From an uncultured Pedosphaera sp. (GTDB taxonomy: Bacteria > Verrucomicrobiota > Verrucomicrobiia > Limisphaerales > Pedosphaeraceae): a stretch of DNA of 64,000 nucleotides. The DNA lies in the NCBI GenBank assembly GCA_903918755.1, contig CAIXFN010000046.1, positions 1 through 64,000 on the forward strand. Reading direction: 5' to 3'. Shown here piece after piece: positions 40,701-45,723 of this stretch (position 1 is its first letter; each line of letters opens with the position of its first letter). The translations under genes were made by a program, and so were the position numbers. The notes below the pieces were generated by a model. It was not told where the DNA came from, did not search any database, and worked only from the letters and a program-made list of their open reading frames with translations.

Positions 40701-41005
40701 CACTCTTGCAGCCCGCCGGGGTGGGGGTTGACGGCCAACTGGTGCCGAAGCCTGGCGCGGTCGCCGGACGGGTGGTCGTGGTCGGCCGTGAGCCGCTGTT
40801 GGAGGCGAATGCGGTGGGGAACCGCCGATTGGCCCTCTCGCTCTTTGGCCGCCCCGGTACAAACTACCTGCTCGAAAGCGCTGCGAATCTGACGCAACTC
40901 GGCGGCTGGCAGCCATTTATGGGTTATCGGCAGACCAATTCCTACCAAATCCTCAGCCTTGATATGACCAACACCAGCGGCTTTTTCCGCCTGCAGTCGC
41001 AATAG
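25721..41005 (+). CDS. giant secreted multidomain protein (5094 aa)
   Basis: Signal peptide 1-24 (LWLLLFITAAVVDTRA). Residues about 166-1385 hold seven copies of a unit of roughly 175 residues, each with (G/S)NDHN(F/Y)PG-like opening, TNQGTVIH.GGR(I/L)RGG, a (D/E).(D/N)FNN..GG block, GTFRK and CYFEN: probably a long beta-helix. Then come a carboxypeptidase-regulatory-like segment (about 1470-1700), InlB-B-like repeats (about 1725-1895), an SbsA-type Ig-like domain (about 1960-2065), an FN3 domain (about 2068-2150), five CARDB modules (about 2156-2755), Calx-beta-like repeats (about 2757-3165), another CARDB (about 3170), an 11-glycine run (3845-3855), a Cys-rich region (about 3880-4170), cadherin-like domains (about 4694-4886) and a C-terminal FFRL module. 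No catalytic domain is seen. Likely a surface filament, adhesin or S-layer-like component. One open frame of 15.3 kb with no breaks argues that it is expressed. Confidence 0.85.
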   Translation: MKNPTWNKLWLLLFITAAVVDTRAATFTWIAAGGGNWTNGANWDRNQAPAAGDDAVFSQGGAYSVTIDQGIILNNLAITAGGATLNIASNAGLTVSSGFNLAAGVVNVAGELAAGGMILGGGTLNGPGNISLGGSNTWVLGGLGSGGGLTIATGATLAIASANDHNFPGWALTNQGTVIHLDGGVLRGAGTSIIMNQGLWLEQTDAEINNAYGGGPTPFWNSGTLRKAATAGTSTLQPGVPLYNSGLVDVQSGNLALNGGGSATSVFNVATNSTCNFNSPFTINDGVRFTGTGINFLNTTISFNGTITASNLQWYAGTWLGNLTVPASSTIQIVSGNDHNLVGLGFTNQGIVSHTGGRIRGGSGAVVANQALWLESADTDFNNDLGGVGMLVLNTGTFRKTASTGGTRMLGGVTLQNDGLVDLTSGTVEIQGGGANTGAFAAATNTACYFENGYYFADGSSFFGQGGIYLYNGTMTFGGAIHSTNLQWYGSSLAGTLTIPATNVLYVVSDNDHNFPGVTITNQGTVIHNAGRIRGGNGAVLMNGGLWLEMAGLDFNNDYGGAATTLLNAGTFRQTVTAGDTRFLGGVVFNNTGLLDLQSGEMEIVGGGLNTATVNIASGASCYFENSYNFADNCALSGPGPAYLYSGSMTFNGTVNSTNLQWFASTLVGSLTIPSGGVLNIISGNDHNFPGAALTNNGTVIHTGGRVRGGNGSLLVNAGTWLENLDSDFNNDYGGTASVLINLGTFRKSATTGDTRFLGGFMVNNSGLMDFATGEVEIAGGGTSSGEFAVSTNASCYFENTYSFGPGSAFTGGGLQYLYSGAMYFAGPISLNNLEFLGAMIVPTGVVNLVGTNYWASGRLSGPGGIVISTNGILNIISGSDHDYPGASLTNFGTVIHTGGRLRGGDGALVVNAGLWLEEADSDFNNDFGGAASTFVNAGIFRKLATSGDTRFLGAVVFQNFNLLDLQTGEMEIAGGGANSGTINVATNAICYFENSFSFTDGSIFPGDGPAVMYSGSISFSGNCRGQNLEFYFAQNSIAGELRLAGTNSMWVTGSFTGPGTLLVPAGAGLSLTAGSSHDFIGFHWTNRGTIFHLGGEVRGGNGSVLANEGEWLDYANANFNNAFGGAATMLVNSGIFRKMSSGSVQLLGGLDLENQGLIDLSGGTFEVAGGGSSTGTFNAAAGAICYFENTYTLNDGSQLTGAGLKVLYNGGLTLNGNIACQNVQFVGGNLYGTNSITGGTNFPGSFAWLGGSMQLPGAMSVAAGTTLTIGPASNLDMNGRALLNNGTVMHLGGIIRGGNAATIQNNGIWLEEGDNGFNNAYGGSPSSFMNTGTFLKTTGTGTTSLDSSFSFANLGIVDIETGVLNLAGGYTQTNGTLRFGVSAPASLGAVVIPGSMGLEGKLEVNLLNGYHPGAGDFFTPINYGIHTGTFTDFNLPPLGGGAGWTVIYGGGGVSLSVVGAATNHDRQITGTVTDSHGQPVAGAAVYAAIDPASLTNPIINGSFEMPPVGGNAYLLFGPGSTGVPGWSVIGPPGDNVAVVGPFLGVAAEGDQYLDPTGLTGNAGISQTFPTLAGRSYSLVFFQGTYSAHGYASALGVTIGPDSYAFGEVTGGSGLHWTQRIISFTAQSNLTTVTFQDLTGGNADDNFVDNVQVAPLDYGNVLGAITDGAGHFQIAVAAGPFSVGVNGLAALGFGSVSNQTALVGTGDAVVNFIAPVFAGPSFSVAVSGSPGNAAIVSGAGTYAAGAPVTVSAAANTNAPWIFTGWRENGVLQSTNPIYAFAIAYNRQLIADFTLPTYQLAASNSPAEAGSVSGTGTFGWGTTALLTATPVFGYSFSNWTEAGILVGGTPVLSVTVFTNHSYSANYAEANLTHTLVTSSSPAGLASVTGSGTFTNGQTGHFSAPLVVTNGANRFFFDRFTLNNLAVTNAPNWVKTFSTLDATNLVLVAVYSAQSILPQVVNSSVNLPNPVPATSNLVISIQFDRSMNPAIGPSVVLTNLAALIQPTVATGGVWSASVVANDTYHTPPITITNGMDGTNLVFVSGAQAPDGTVLPLTGLPAVVADTVPPVLSQIAAVPGSFSVLVTWNSDKPASSQIEFGATSGYGTATALDAQLLLMHAVTISGLTPTAAYHFRVRSRDVAGNESISSDARFTMLGAPDLALGGVTAPVNALIGQIIPLVFAITNQGNGAANGPWANQFLISPNANGSGAQVIGVASYPGNLGVGGSLTLTQMVTLPGNFAGTQFLGVTVDSANNLAELNEGNNTAFSATGIQILAPDLTVAGVSAPANAALGQTIPVAFTIQNSGNAAAKGPWTNQFFLAADASGSGAHVFASAPFTNDLAAGTSLTITQNVQLPLQSFGPLYVGVAADSALNVPESNEGNNLAFAAAVTLISPPDLAVRHVIGPASATPGQTVSLVFTITNSGVAAAVGPWQNQVLLATNAAGGGALSLGTAPANLVLAAGESTTITQSVILPAGVLGARYFGVTVNNDGGVAELNHTNNTTFSTAPILISAADLAVVQISAPAAVLYGQTFNLTYAVTNVGGTVAGTTWNDAVYLSPYSNSLAGSTRLVELNGGSSLAAGAGYAHMVPVSIPLGPDSIPRNFYLLVIVDTAGGQPEASRVNNTGFKAIAVGLPPLPDLTVTQLAAPGQARGGLPVALSWTVTNQGTKGITNGIWSESVGFSNLDGTVTTLVEYRFTNSLAIGSSVVRTQSFVVPSSIRAGSFNCFVTVDELGEIAESSEANNTALATNVTIVPAQLSLTLALGDVREGDAAFLGTVYRSGAFNTSLAVAITNSRPDKLEVTNLVMIPPGAASADFTVQPRVNRVVDADALVTLSVSAPGQLGAVAAVTVRNVDLPALNLTLATNVLAKGMTVAATVSRAGATNQDLTVAIISSDPSRLFAASSVLIPAGQTNQSFPVLAVDNLTAEGTILNTITVRAGGFVPTNVVVTVLDTDLPNLIVTLGSTNISESDGPLATLGTVTRSPVTASSVVVDLVSTNAAKVMVPATLVIPAGQASVRFPVAAVDNQIVDGDQYSLIRVFVRGAGTSVDIAEGVGALVLVRDDDGPTLRLTLGRDVVPEGLSPATTGTVTRNTLDTSTNLVVNLTSSNTNAAFVPAFVTIPAGSSSAGFELGTINPGVPRGNQSVLFQAAAKGFSPGISSLVVSDVNLPDLIVTSVRVGTNGFTDSYQSLTYRVENHGVAPAGTNFTTTFSLSASPLGTSPVPLGSYTFNGTLGPEQFYDQTIPVRLPSAGGNYWVSVMVDSANQINEIREDNNTTITAVPLTVASAYTATVTTPVTLANIPTNVPLSGSAVMRANGQPAQFVPVNIHIHLRDTHRIIQAITDASGNFTSVFPPLPNEAGTYWLGAAHPGDADAPTQATFTLQGMNLSPANVPVILVEGSTTTGQVAVVNLGDTALHGLTVGILSQSNNLNASLTLSTNQLNGSASIFLNYHVSATSLSQLQAAVNFQVSSTDGPLTQGTLFVAIEPLRSRLVVNPISLYSTMVVGGQQRLQFSVANLGGVTSGPVTLSLPNLPWLSVAGANPLPPLPPGTTNTVTLLLTPPADLVLGAYPGSLAVAAADSSVTVPFNFLAVSEAIGDLRVTTVDEFTYYAAGAPNVTNAAVTIIDANTKTVITNGLSGPDGTFYLPRLTEAYYDVTVTAPQHSSYQGTILVRGGITNDLKAFCSRQMVQYTWTVVPTTIEDRTRITLETTFETVVPIPVITVIPSLIDLADIVGDLAQITLEVTNHGLIAANDFKLVTGTHPDWEITPLITDFGHLPANSSLSVPVTIRRIHGNIGPLSTDNVPAPCAFSMAARWTLQCGGQTNDYAANIPIINAGNCVGTIGGGGGGGGGGGWPSIPGPPGVGTPFVSAPNYDTPHTCSCDPANFSPNCVGLPGAGTIVGQAINAVIAGLAEAPHLAGLRVLNYPPAEVCTCCDGDGMGLKLSGGGSFGFAGEFVVPNAGLITNTILVTNASLTNIYLVGYQLNYTCDASATFTSSGTASGSTDCHYAHPQACASAGLAVGVNQSCPATGTVTVWRTNLVNGIPSLVVVTNFPVNPLAAIASSVSGSVKYCLDSGLTENICFSPTVFSFSVAFGVEGTNITLNLSQQLDGGGCFPTSSMNLTSLDAVAYQKAQTALKKLPGAGSIASANSSNSPPTITSLSGSAGSQPHPLDTGSGSGVCAKVQLRLTQDLVLTRAAFNATLELDNISDTSSLSNIQVIVNITDTNGAPANDLFGVESPVVSGMGAVDGTGHLSPGATGTASWILIPTRSAAPNGPTLYGVGGVLTYYQDGKSIAIPLFSAPITVYPDPILTVQYFHQRDVYADDPFTPAIEPSIPYVLGVVVKNHGLGTAHNVKIISGQPQIIDNEKGLLIDFKIIGSQVGTQSQSPSLTVTFGDIGPAQEGIGLWYLTSTLQGFFSDYTATFQHIDDLGKTNLSLIDDLSIHELTHLVRAPGALEDGLPDFLVNDIPDPDNLPDTIYLSNGSTNSVQVVQSATTDGSASAGHLQVHLSALLPKGWVYLDVPDPGAGQFTLQRVVRSDNVEIYMNTNVWTTDRTFIGGGRRPRLENVLHLLDYNSTGSYTLYYSAPPPPDTTPPTSSVAALPATSYQQFNVTWSGVDDPGGSGIASYDILVSEDGGLFSTWLRGTTLGNAAYRGQLGHTYAFYSQATDAAGNQEAPPLAPQATTRLSRTNSPPSIAPLLRITADAGQIVSAAVAATDPDPADSLFFSLGAGAPAGAIIDSLTGHFTWPTSVALGGTTNDIAVIVQDNGLPALSATGIVRVVVRKINTAPILAPVANYLASEGGLLVITNAAVDFDLPANQLTFSLGSGAPANLTINPTTGLIQWRPTAAQAPSTNMITVVVTDNGVPPLSASRQFTVTVRRAANYFVLQMGATNLLAGETNSVPVILQSEVELTGVTALLQASAARLNNLQLLGTSPEVLSSILQPAGSDLYSLSFGLDPAFAGATGTRSIARLSFVATAAQSSSFVPLTLLQPAGVGVDGQLVPKPGAVAGRVVVVGREPLLEANAVGNRRLALSLFGRPGTNYLLESAANLTQLGGWQPFMGYRQTNSYQILSLDMTNTSGFFRLQSQ

Positions 41006-41014
41006 GCCGGACAC

Positions 41015-41051
41015 CCCGGCCCGGGCTTTGGAGAATATTCCCCGGGCCGGG
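41015..41051 (+). terminator. strong GC hairpin after the giant gene
   Basis: Perfect 11-bp stem CCCGGCCCGGG (41015-41025) and CCCGGGCCGGG (41041-41051) with a 15-nt loop, 9 bp after the stop codon. No T-run follows, so termination is inferred from stem strength and position only. Confidence 0.5.
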
Positions 41052-41176
41052 AGGCCCCGGTTGGCGAGGGGGATGCCAGCCTGATACGCTGCCCGCGACT
41101 AAACCGCACCCGACAATGTGATTTGCATGGGCCGGGGATTTAACGTAGATATTCCTCCCCGCTACGGCGGGAATTT

Positions 41177-42730
41177 ATGAAACCCGAAGTGGAAATCTAC
41201 GATACGACCCTGCGCGATGGCAGTCAGGGCGAAGGCATCAATTTCTCCGTCATGGACAAATTGCGAATTGCCGAACGGCTGGAACAATTCGGGGTTCATT
41301 ATATTGAAGGCGGCTGGCCGGGTTCCAATCCGAAAGACATCGAGTTTTTTGAGCAGGCGAAACGCCGGAAGTTCAAACGGGCCAAATTGGCGGCTTTCGG
41401 CGCCACCCGGCGCAAAGGGGTGGCGGTGGAGGATGATGATCAGGTGCGCTTGTTGCTGGAGGCCGAAACCCCCGTTATCACTCTTGTGGGCAAAACGTGG
41501 CTGATGCACGTCAAAGAAGTGCTTCGGACAACCCCGGATGAAAATCTGGCGATGATTGGGGATACGATCAGGTACCTGAAGGATCAAGGCAAGATCGTCA
41601 TGTACGATGCCGAGCACAGTTTTGACGGTTTTGCGGACGAGCCGGAGTACGCACTGGCCACGTGGCAGGCGGCCGAGAAGGCCGGGGCCGATGTGGTGGT
41701 TTTGTGCGATACCAACGGGGGACGTTTGCCCGCGGAAATCTCCCGCACCACCGCGCACGCGCTGGGCAAGCTGAACGTCCGACTCGGCATTCATACGCAC
41801 GACGACATCGGCTTGGGTGTGGCGAATGCCCTGGCTGGCATCGAAGCCGGCGCCACGCAGGTGCAGGGGACGATCAACGGCTATGGCGAACGGACAGGGA
41901 ATTGCAACCTGACCAGCGTCATTCCCAATCTGGCCCTCAAGCTTGGCAAAACGTGTGTGCCCCCTGCGTCGCTGGCCAAATTGAAGGAACTTTCCCAATT
42001 CGTCGACGAGATCGCGAATTTCCGTCACAACCCGCGCCTGCCCTGGGTGGGATCCGCGGCGTTTTCGCACAAGGGGGGCCAGCATGTGAATGCTGTCCAG
42101 AAGTTGGCTCGCAGTTACGAGCATATCGACCCCGCACTGGTGGGTAATCAACGCACGGTGTTGATCAGCGACCTGGCCGGACGTAGCAATATCGTCATGA
42201 AGGCTCAGGAGTTGGGTTTCAAGGTTTCCAACGAGACCCCGGAATTGAAGGACATCCTGGCCCGCATCAAGGAATTGGAGCATCAGGGGTATGAATTTGA
42301 GGCGGCCGAGGCGTCGCTGGCTTTGTTGATCCGCAAAATGCTCACCCGCGAGGAGGCGCCATTTCAAGTCGTGGGGTACGAGGCGATGGTTCGTCGTGAT
42401 CAGGCGCTTTCCGTTTGTCAGGCGACCGTCAAAGTGCGGGTGAAAGGACAGGTGGCCCACACGGTGGCGGAAGGGGATGGCCCGGTTAACGCCTTGGACT
42501 CCGCCCTGCGGGCGGCGTTGGAGCGCTTTTTCCCCAAGGTAAAGAAAATCCAACTCACGGACTACAAAGTCCGCATCCTGGATTCTGCCACCGGCACCCG
42601 GGCGGGCACCCGGGTATTGATCGAGTCCACAGACGGTCGCCGGGAGTGGGGCACCGTGGGGGTGAATGACAATATTATCGAAGCCAGCCTCCAGGCACTT
42701 GTGGAGAGCATGGAATTTGCGCTCATGTGA
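41177..42730 (+). CDS. cimA: (R)-citramalate synthase
   Basis: 517 residues. Condenses pyruvate with acetyl-CoA to (R)-citramalate, the first step of the threonine-independent route to 2-oxobutyrate and isoleucine. The TIM-barrel signature YDTTLRDGSQGEGI is at the N-terminus, then IHTHDDIGLGVANALAG and VQGTINGYGERTGNCNL; a LeuA-type regulatory domain is at the C-terminus (about 395-517, with ATVKVRVKGQVAHTVAEGDG). Length and motifs fit CimA of the isopropylmalate-synthase superfamily better than LeuA or homocitrate synthase; the choice among these is by motif. A short hairpin CCCGC/GCGGG lies just before ATG 41177. valS follows 110 bp downstream. Confidence 0.9.
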   Translation: MKPEVEIYDTTLRDGSQGEGINFSVMDKLRIAERLEQFGVHYIEGGWPGSNPKDIEFFEQAKRRKFKRAKLAAFGATRRKGVAVEDDDQVRLLLEAETPVITLVGKTWLMHVKEVLRTTPDENLAMIGDTIRYLKDQGKIVMYDAEHSFDGFADEPEYALATWQAAEKAGADVVVLCDTNGGRLPAEISRTTAHALGKLNVRLGIHTHDDIGLGVANALAGIEAGATQVQGTINGYGERTGNCNLTSVIPNLALKLGKTCVPPASLAKLKELSQFVDEIANFRHNPRLPWVGSAAFSHKGGQHVNAVQKLARSYEHIDPALVGNQRTVLISDLAGRSNIVMKAQELGFKVSNETPELKDILARIKELEHQGYEFEAAEASLALLIRKMLTREEAPFQVVGYEAMVRRDQALSVCQATVKVRVKGQVAHTVAEGDGPVNALDSALRAALERFFPKVKKIQLTDYKVRILDSATGTRAGTRVLIESTDGRREWGTVGVNDNIIEASLQALVESMEFALM

Positions 42731-42739
42731 AGTGATTGA

Positions 42740-42838
42740 CATTTATACATTGTCGTGATGCAGCGACTCGGATTGCGCCGGGTGCTGACTTTCGATGACC
42801 ACTTCCGCCAATTTGGCGGGCTTGAAATTGTAAACTGA
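42740..42838 (+). pseudogene. C-terminal scrap of a PIN-domain (VapC-like) toxin
   Basis: The open frame after a TGA at 42737-42739 reads HLYIVVMQRLGLRRVLTFDD then HFRQFGGLEIVN and stops at 42836-42838. The pattern (V)M.R.G..RVLTFD.HF..FG is the C-terminal end of VapC-type PIN domains (the TFD..F block carries a late acidic residue). The first 100 residues of a PIN domain and any antitoxin gene are absent. An ATG at 42758 would give a 26-residue peptide, but I treat it as a fossil. Confidence 0.6.
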
Positions 42839-42840
42839 CC

Positions 42841-45693
42841 ATGTCCGAAATCTCCAAAGCATACGAATCCCAGGCCGTGGAGGCCCGGTGGTACCAATTC
42901 TGGCTCGACAACAAATTGTTCGTGGCTGATCCGGCTTCGCCCAAACCGCCGTACTCGATTGTCATTCCACCCCCGAACGTCACGGGTGTTTTGACGCTGG
43001 GCCACGTGCTCAACAACACCATTCAGGACATCCTGGCGCGGAAGGCGCGTATGGACGGCAAGGAAGTGCTTTGGCTGCCGGGGACGGATCATGCGGGGAT
43101 TGCCACGCAGACGGTGGTGGAGCGGACCCTGAAGAAGCAAGGTGCCATCAAGCACCGGGATGATCTGGGCCGCGAAAAGTTCCTCGAAAAAGTCTGGGAA
43201 TGGAAAGAGAAGCATGGCGGGATCATCATCGAGCAGTTGAAGCGGTTGGGAGCATCCTGCGACTGGACGCGCGAGCGTTTTACGATGGATCCCGAGTATT
43301 CGCGCTGCGTGCAGCGGGTGTTCGTGGACCTTTACCAGAAAGGCATGATCTATCGCGGCAAACGGATGGTGAACTGGTGCCCGGTCTCCCTCACGGCGCT
43401 CTCTGATGAGGAAGTAACCATGAAGGAGCAGAAGGGGCTGCTCTATTATTTCAAAGTGGAAGTGGCGGAACAGCCCGGCACCTTCCTGACCATTGCCACC
43501 ACCCGGCCCGAGACCATTCCGGCGGATACCGCCGTGGCCGTGAATCCAAAAGATCCCCGCTACGCCCACTTGATCGGGCAGCATGTCATCCGGGCCCTGC
43601 CGCCTGAGTTGCCCCGGGAGCAGCGGCTGATTCCCATCATCGGAGACGAGGAGGTCGATTTTGAATTCGGCACTGGCGTTTTGAAAGTCACGCCGGCGCA
43701 CGACAAGACCGACTTCGCCATCGGCTTGCGCCATCATCTGCCCGTGATCGAATCGATCAACGCGGACGGCACCATGAGCGAAGCGGCGGGGAGTGACCTG
43801 CGCGGGCTTGACCGTTTCAAAGCGCGTAAGATTGCCGCGGAGAAACTCAAGGAGTTGAACGCGTTGGAAAAGGAGGAGCCCTACACCAACAATGTCGGGT
43901 TCAGCGAACGGGCCGATGTGCCCATCGAGCCGCGCTTGAGTGAACAGTGGTTTTTGAAGTACCCCAGCACCGAGGTTTCCCGGGCCGTGGTGGCCGAAGG
44001 TCGGATGAAATTTTATCCAGATCGTTGGGCCAAGGTTTACGACCACTGGCTGGGCAACATCCAGGATTGGTGCATCAGCCGGCAACTTTGGTGGGGACAC
44101 CGGGTGCCAGTTTGGAGCCTCCGCGTCGCCGCCTCGGCGGTGACGGAAGTGGCCATCCCGCATCTGCGCGAGGCTCTGGTGTCGGAACGTGCCGACCAAT
44201 GTGCCCAGGGCTGGGCCGCCGGTCGGTTTCCTTTGCGGGAACCGGCAACTGAAACGACCTACTTCCGCTGGGAGTATGAAAAGGATGGCAATTTGACCAT
44301 CCACGCCGCCACCGATTCACCCGAAGACGCCCGGATATTGGAGGCCGCCGGGTTCGCGCAGGACACCGATGTGCTGGACACCTGGTTCAGTTCCTGGTTA
44401 TGGCCGTTTGCCACGATGGGCTGGCCGGAAATGACGCCCACGCTCCGGAAGTTTTATCCCACCACGGATCTGGTGACGGGGCCGGACATTATTTTCTTCT
44501 GGGTGGCCCGCATGATTATGGCCGGCTACGAGTACATGGGCGAAATGCCGTTCCAAAACGTGTACTTCACCGGCATCATCCGCGACAAGCAGGGGCGCAA
44601 AATGTCCAAGTCCCTCGGTAATTCGCCCGATCCATTGGATCTGATCGCGAAATTTGGGGCCGACGCGTTGCGGTTTGGCGTGATGCGCTCCGCGCCGATT
44701 GGGCAGGATATCTTGTTTGATGAACAAAACGTCGAACTAGGGCGCAATTTTTGCAACAAGCTCTGGAATGCGTGCCGATTCCGGCAGATGCAGGGCGGCG
44801 AAGTGCAGGGCGAGATCAATCCCGACCTGTTGACCGGCGATGATCGCTGGGTGTTGCTGAAGCTTGATGCCGCGATCCGGGAATTGTCGACCTCCCTCGC
44901 GGCCTACAACTTCAGCGAAGCGGCGCAAACGCTTTACCGGTTTTTCTGGAGTGAGTATTGCGATTGGTATGTCGAGGCGAGCAAAGCCGTGCTGCAGGGG
45001 ACGGACGAGGCCAAAAAGGCCAACACCGTGGCGGTCTTGGATTTTGTGCTTTCACACACACTGCGACTATTCCACCCCTTCCTCCCTTTCATTACCGAGG
45101 AGCTCTGGCAGGGGATGGGATACAACCTGGACATGCCGGCGGGGCAGGGGGGACTGACCATTATGTTTGCCCCTTGGCCAAAGCCTTTGGATGTGGATTT
45201 CCGACAGGCCTATGGTTTGGATGATGCCCGCTTTGCGGCGACCAATCGCCGCAATGAATTGGTGGTGCAGGGCCGGAATTTGCGCCGCGAGGGGAATATC
45301 GCTTCCAAGAAGAAGGTGCGGATGGTTTGGAAACCGCTGGCGGCAGTGGACGCGGATGATGTGGCCGTGATCAAAATGTTGCTCGATGCGGAGCCGCTGG
45401 AAGTTGATCGGAATTATCAGCCCCCCAAGGGCACCCTTGCCGTACGTTCAGAAGCGGGCGACTTGTACCTGCCGATGGAAGGGTTGATCGATGTGCCCGC
45501 GGAGATCGCGCGCCGGAAAAAAGAGCTCGAAAAAATTGCAGGCGAGATCGTCAAGGTCCAACAGAAGTTGGCCAATCCCGCCTTTGCGCAGAAGGTGCCG
45601 GCGGCTGTGCTGGCCGAGCATCAAAAGCGGCTTGCGGACTGGCAGTCGGAAGAGCAACATGTTCTCGCGGAGTTGCGCGCCCTGGAAGGTTGA
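42841..45693 (+). CDS. valS: valine--tRNA ligase
   Basis: 950 residues, usual for bacterial ValRS. Class I signature PPPNVTGVLTLGHVLNN (residues 42-58) and KMSKSLGNS (Lys587 onward). WCISRQLWWGHRVPVW and DTDVLDTWFSSWLWPFATMGWP are the typical ValRS blocks; the editing domain lies between about 200 and 400. The C-terminal 70 residues form the ValRS arm coiled coil (ARRKKELEKIAGEIVKVQQK). It charges tRNA-Val in the cytoplasm; tRNA-Val(CAC) is encoded 18 kb upstream. ATG 42841 begins 2 nt after the PIN scrap stop. Confidence 0.97.
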   Translation: MSEISKAYESQAVEARWYQFWLDNKLFVADPASPKPPYSIVIPPPNVTGVLTLGHVLNNTIQDILARKARMDGKEVLWLPGTDHAGIATQTVVERTLKKQGAIKHRDDLGREKFLEKVWEWKEKHGGIIIEQLKRLGASCDWTRERFTMDPEYSRCVQRVFVDLYQKGMIYRGKRMVNWCPVSLTALSDEEVTMKEQKGLLYYFKVEVAEQPGTFLTIATTRPETIPADTAVAVNPKDPRYAHLIGQHVIRALPPELPREQRLIPIIGDEEVDFEFGTGVLKVTPAHDKTDFAIGLRHHLPVIESINADGTMSEAAGSDLRGLDRFKARKIAAEKLKELNALEKEEPYTNNVGFSERADVPIEPRLSEQWFLKYPSTEVSRAVVAEGRMKFYPDRWAKVYDHWLGNIQDWCISRQLWWGHRVPVWSLRVAASAVTEVAIPHLREALVSERADQCAQGWAAGRFPLREPATETTYFRWEYEKDGNLTIHAATDSPEDARILEAAGFAQDTDVLDTWFSSWLWPFATMGWPEMTPTLRKFYPTTDLVTGPDIIFFWVARMIMAGYEYMGEMPFQNVYFTGIIRDKQGRKMSKSLGNSPDPLDLIAKFGADALRFGVMRSAPIGQDILFDEQNVELGRNFCNKLWNACRFRQMQGGEVQGEINPDLLTGDDRWVLLKLDAAIRELSTSLAAYNFSEAAQTLYRFFWSEYCDWYVEASKAVLQGTDEAKKANTVAVLDFVLSHTLRLFHPFLPFITEELWQGMGYNLDMPAGQGGLTIMFAPWPKPLDVDFRQAYGLDDARFAATNRRNELVVQGRNLRREGNIASKKKVRMVWKPLAAVDADDVAVIKMLLDAEPLEVDRNYQPPKGTLAVRSEAGDLYLPMEGLIDVPAEIARRKKELEKIAGEIVKVQQKLANPAFAQKVPAAVLAEHQKRLADWQSEEQHVLAELRALEG

Positions 45694-45723
45694 GGCCAGC
45701 CGGTGCGGAGCCAGCCCGCAGGT

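Noticed and set aside
42758-42838. 26-codon leader peptide controlling valS
   Set aside because: There is no run of valine codons and no alternative hairpins; the residues instead match the end of a PIN domain.
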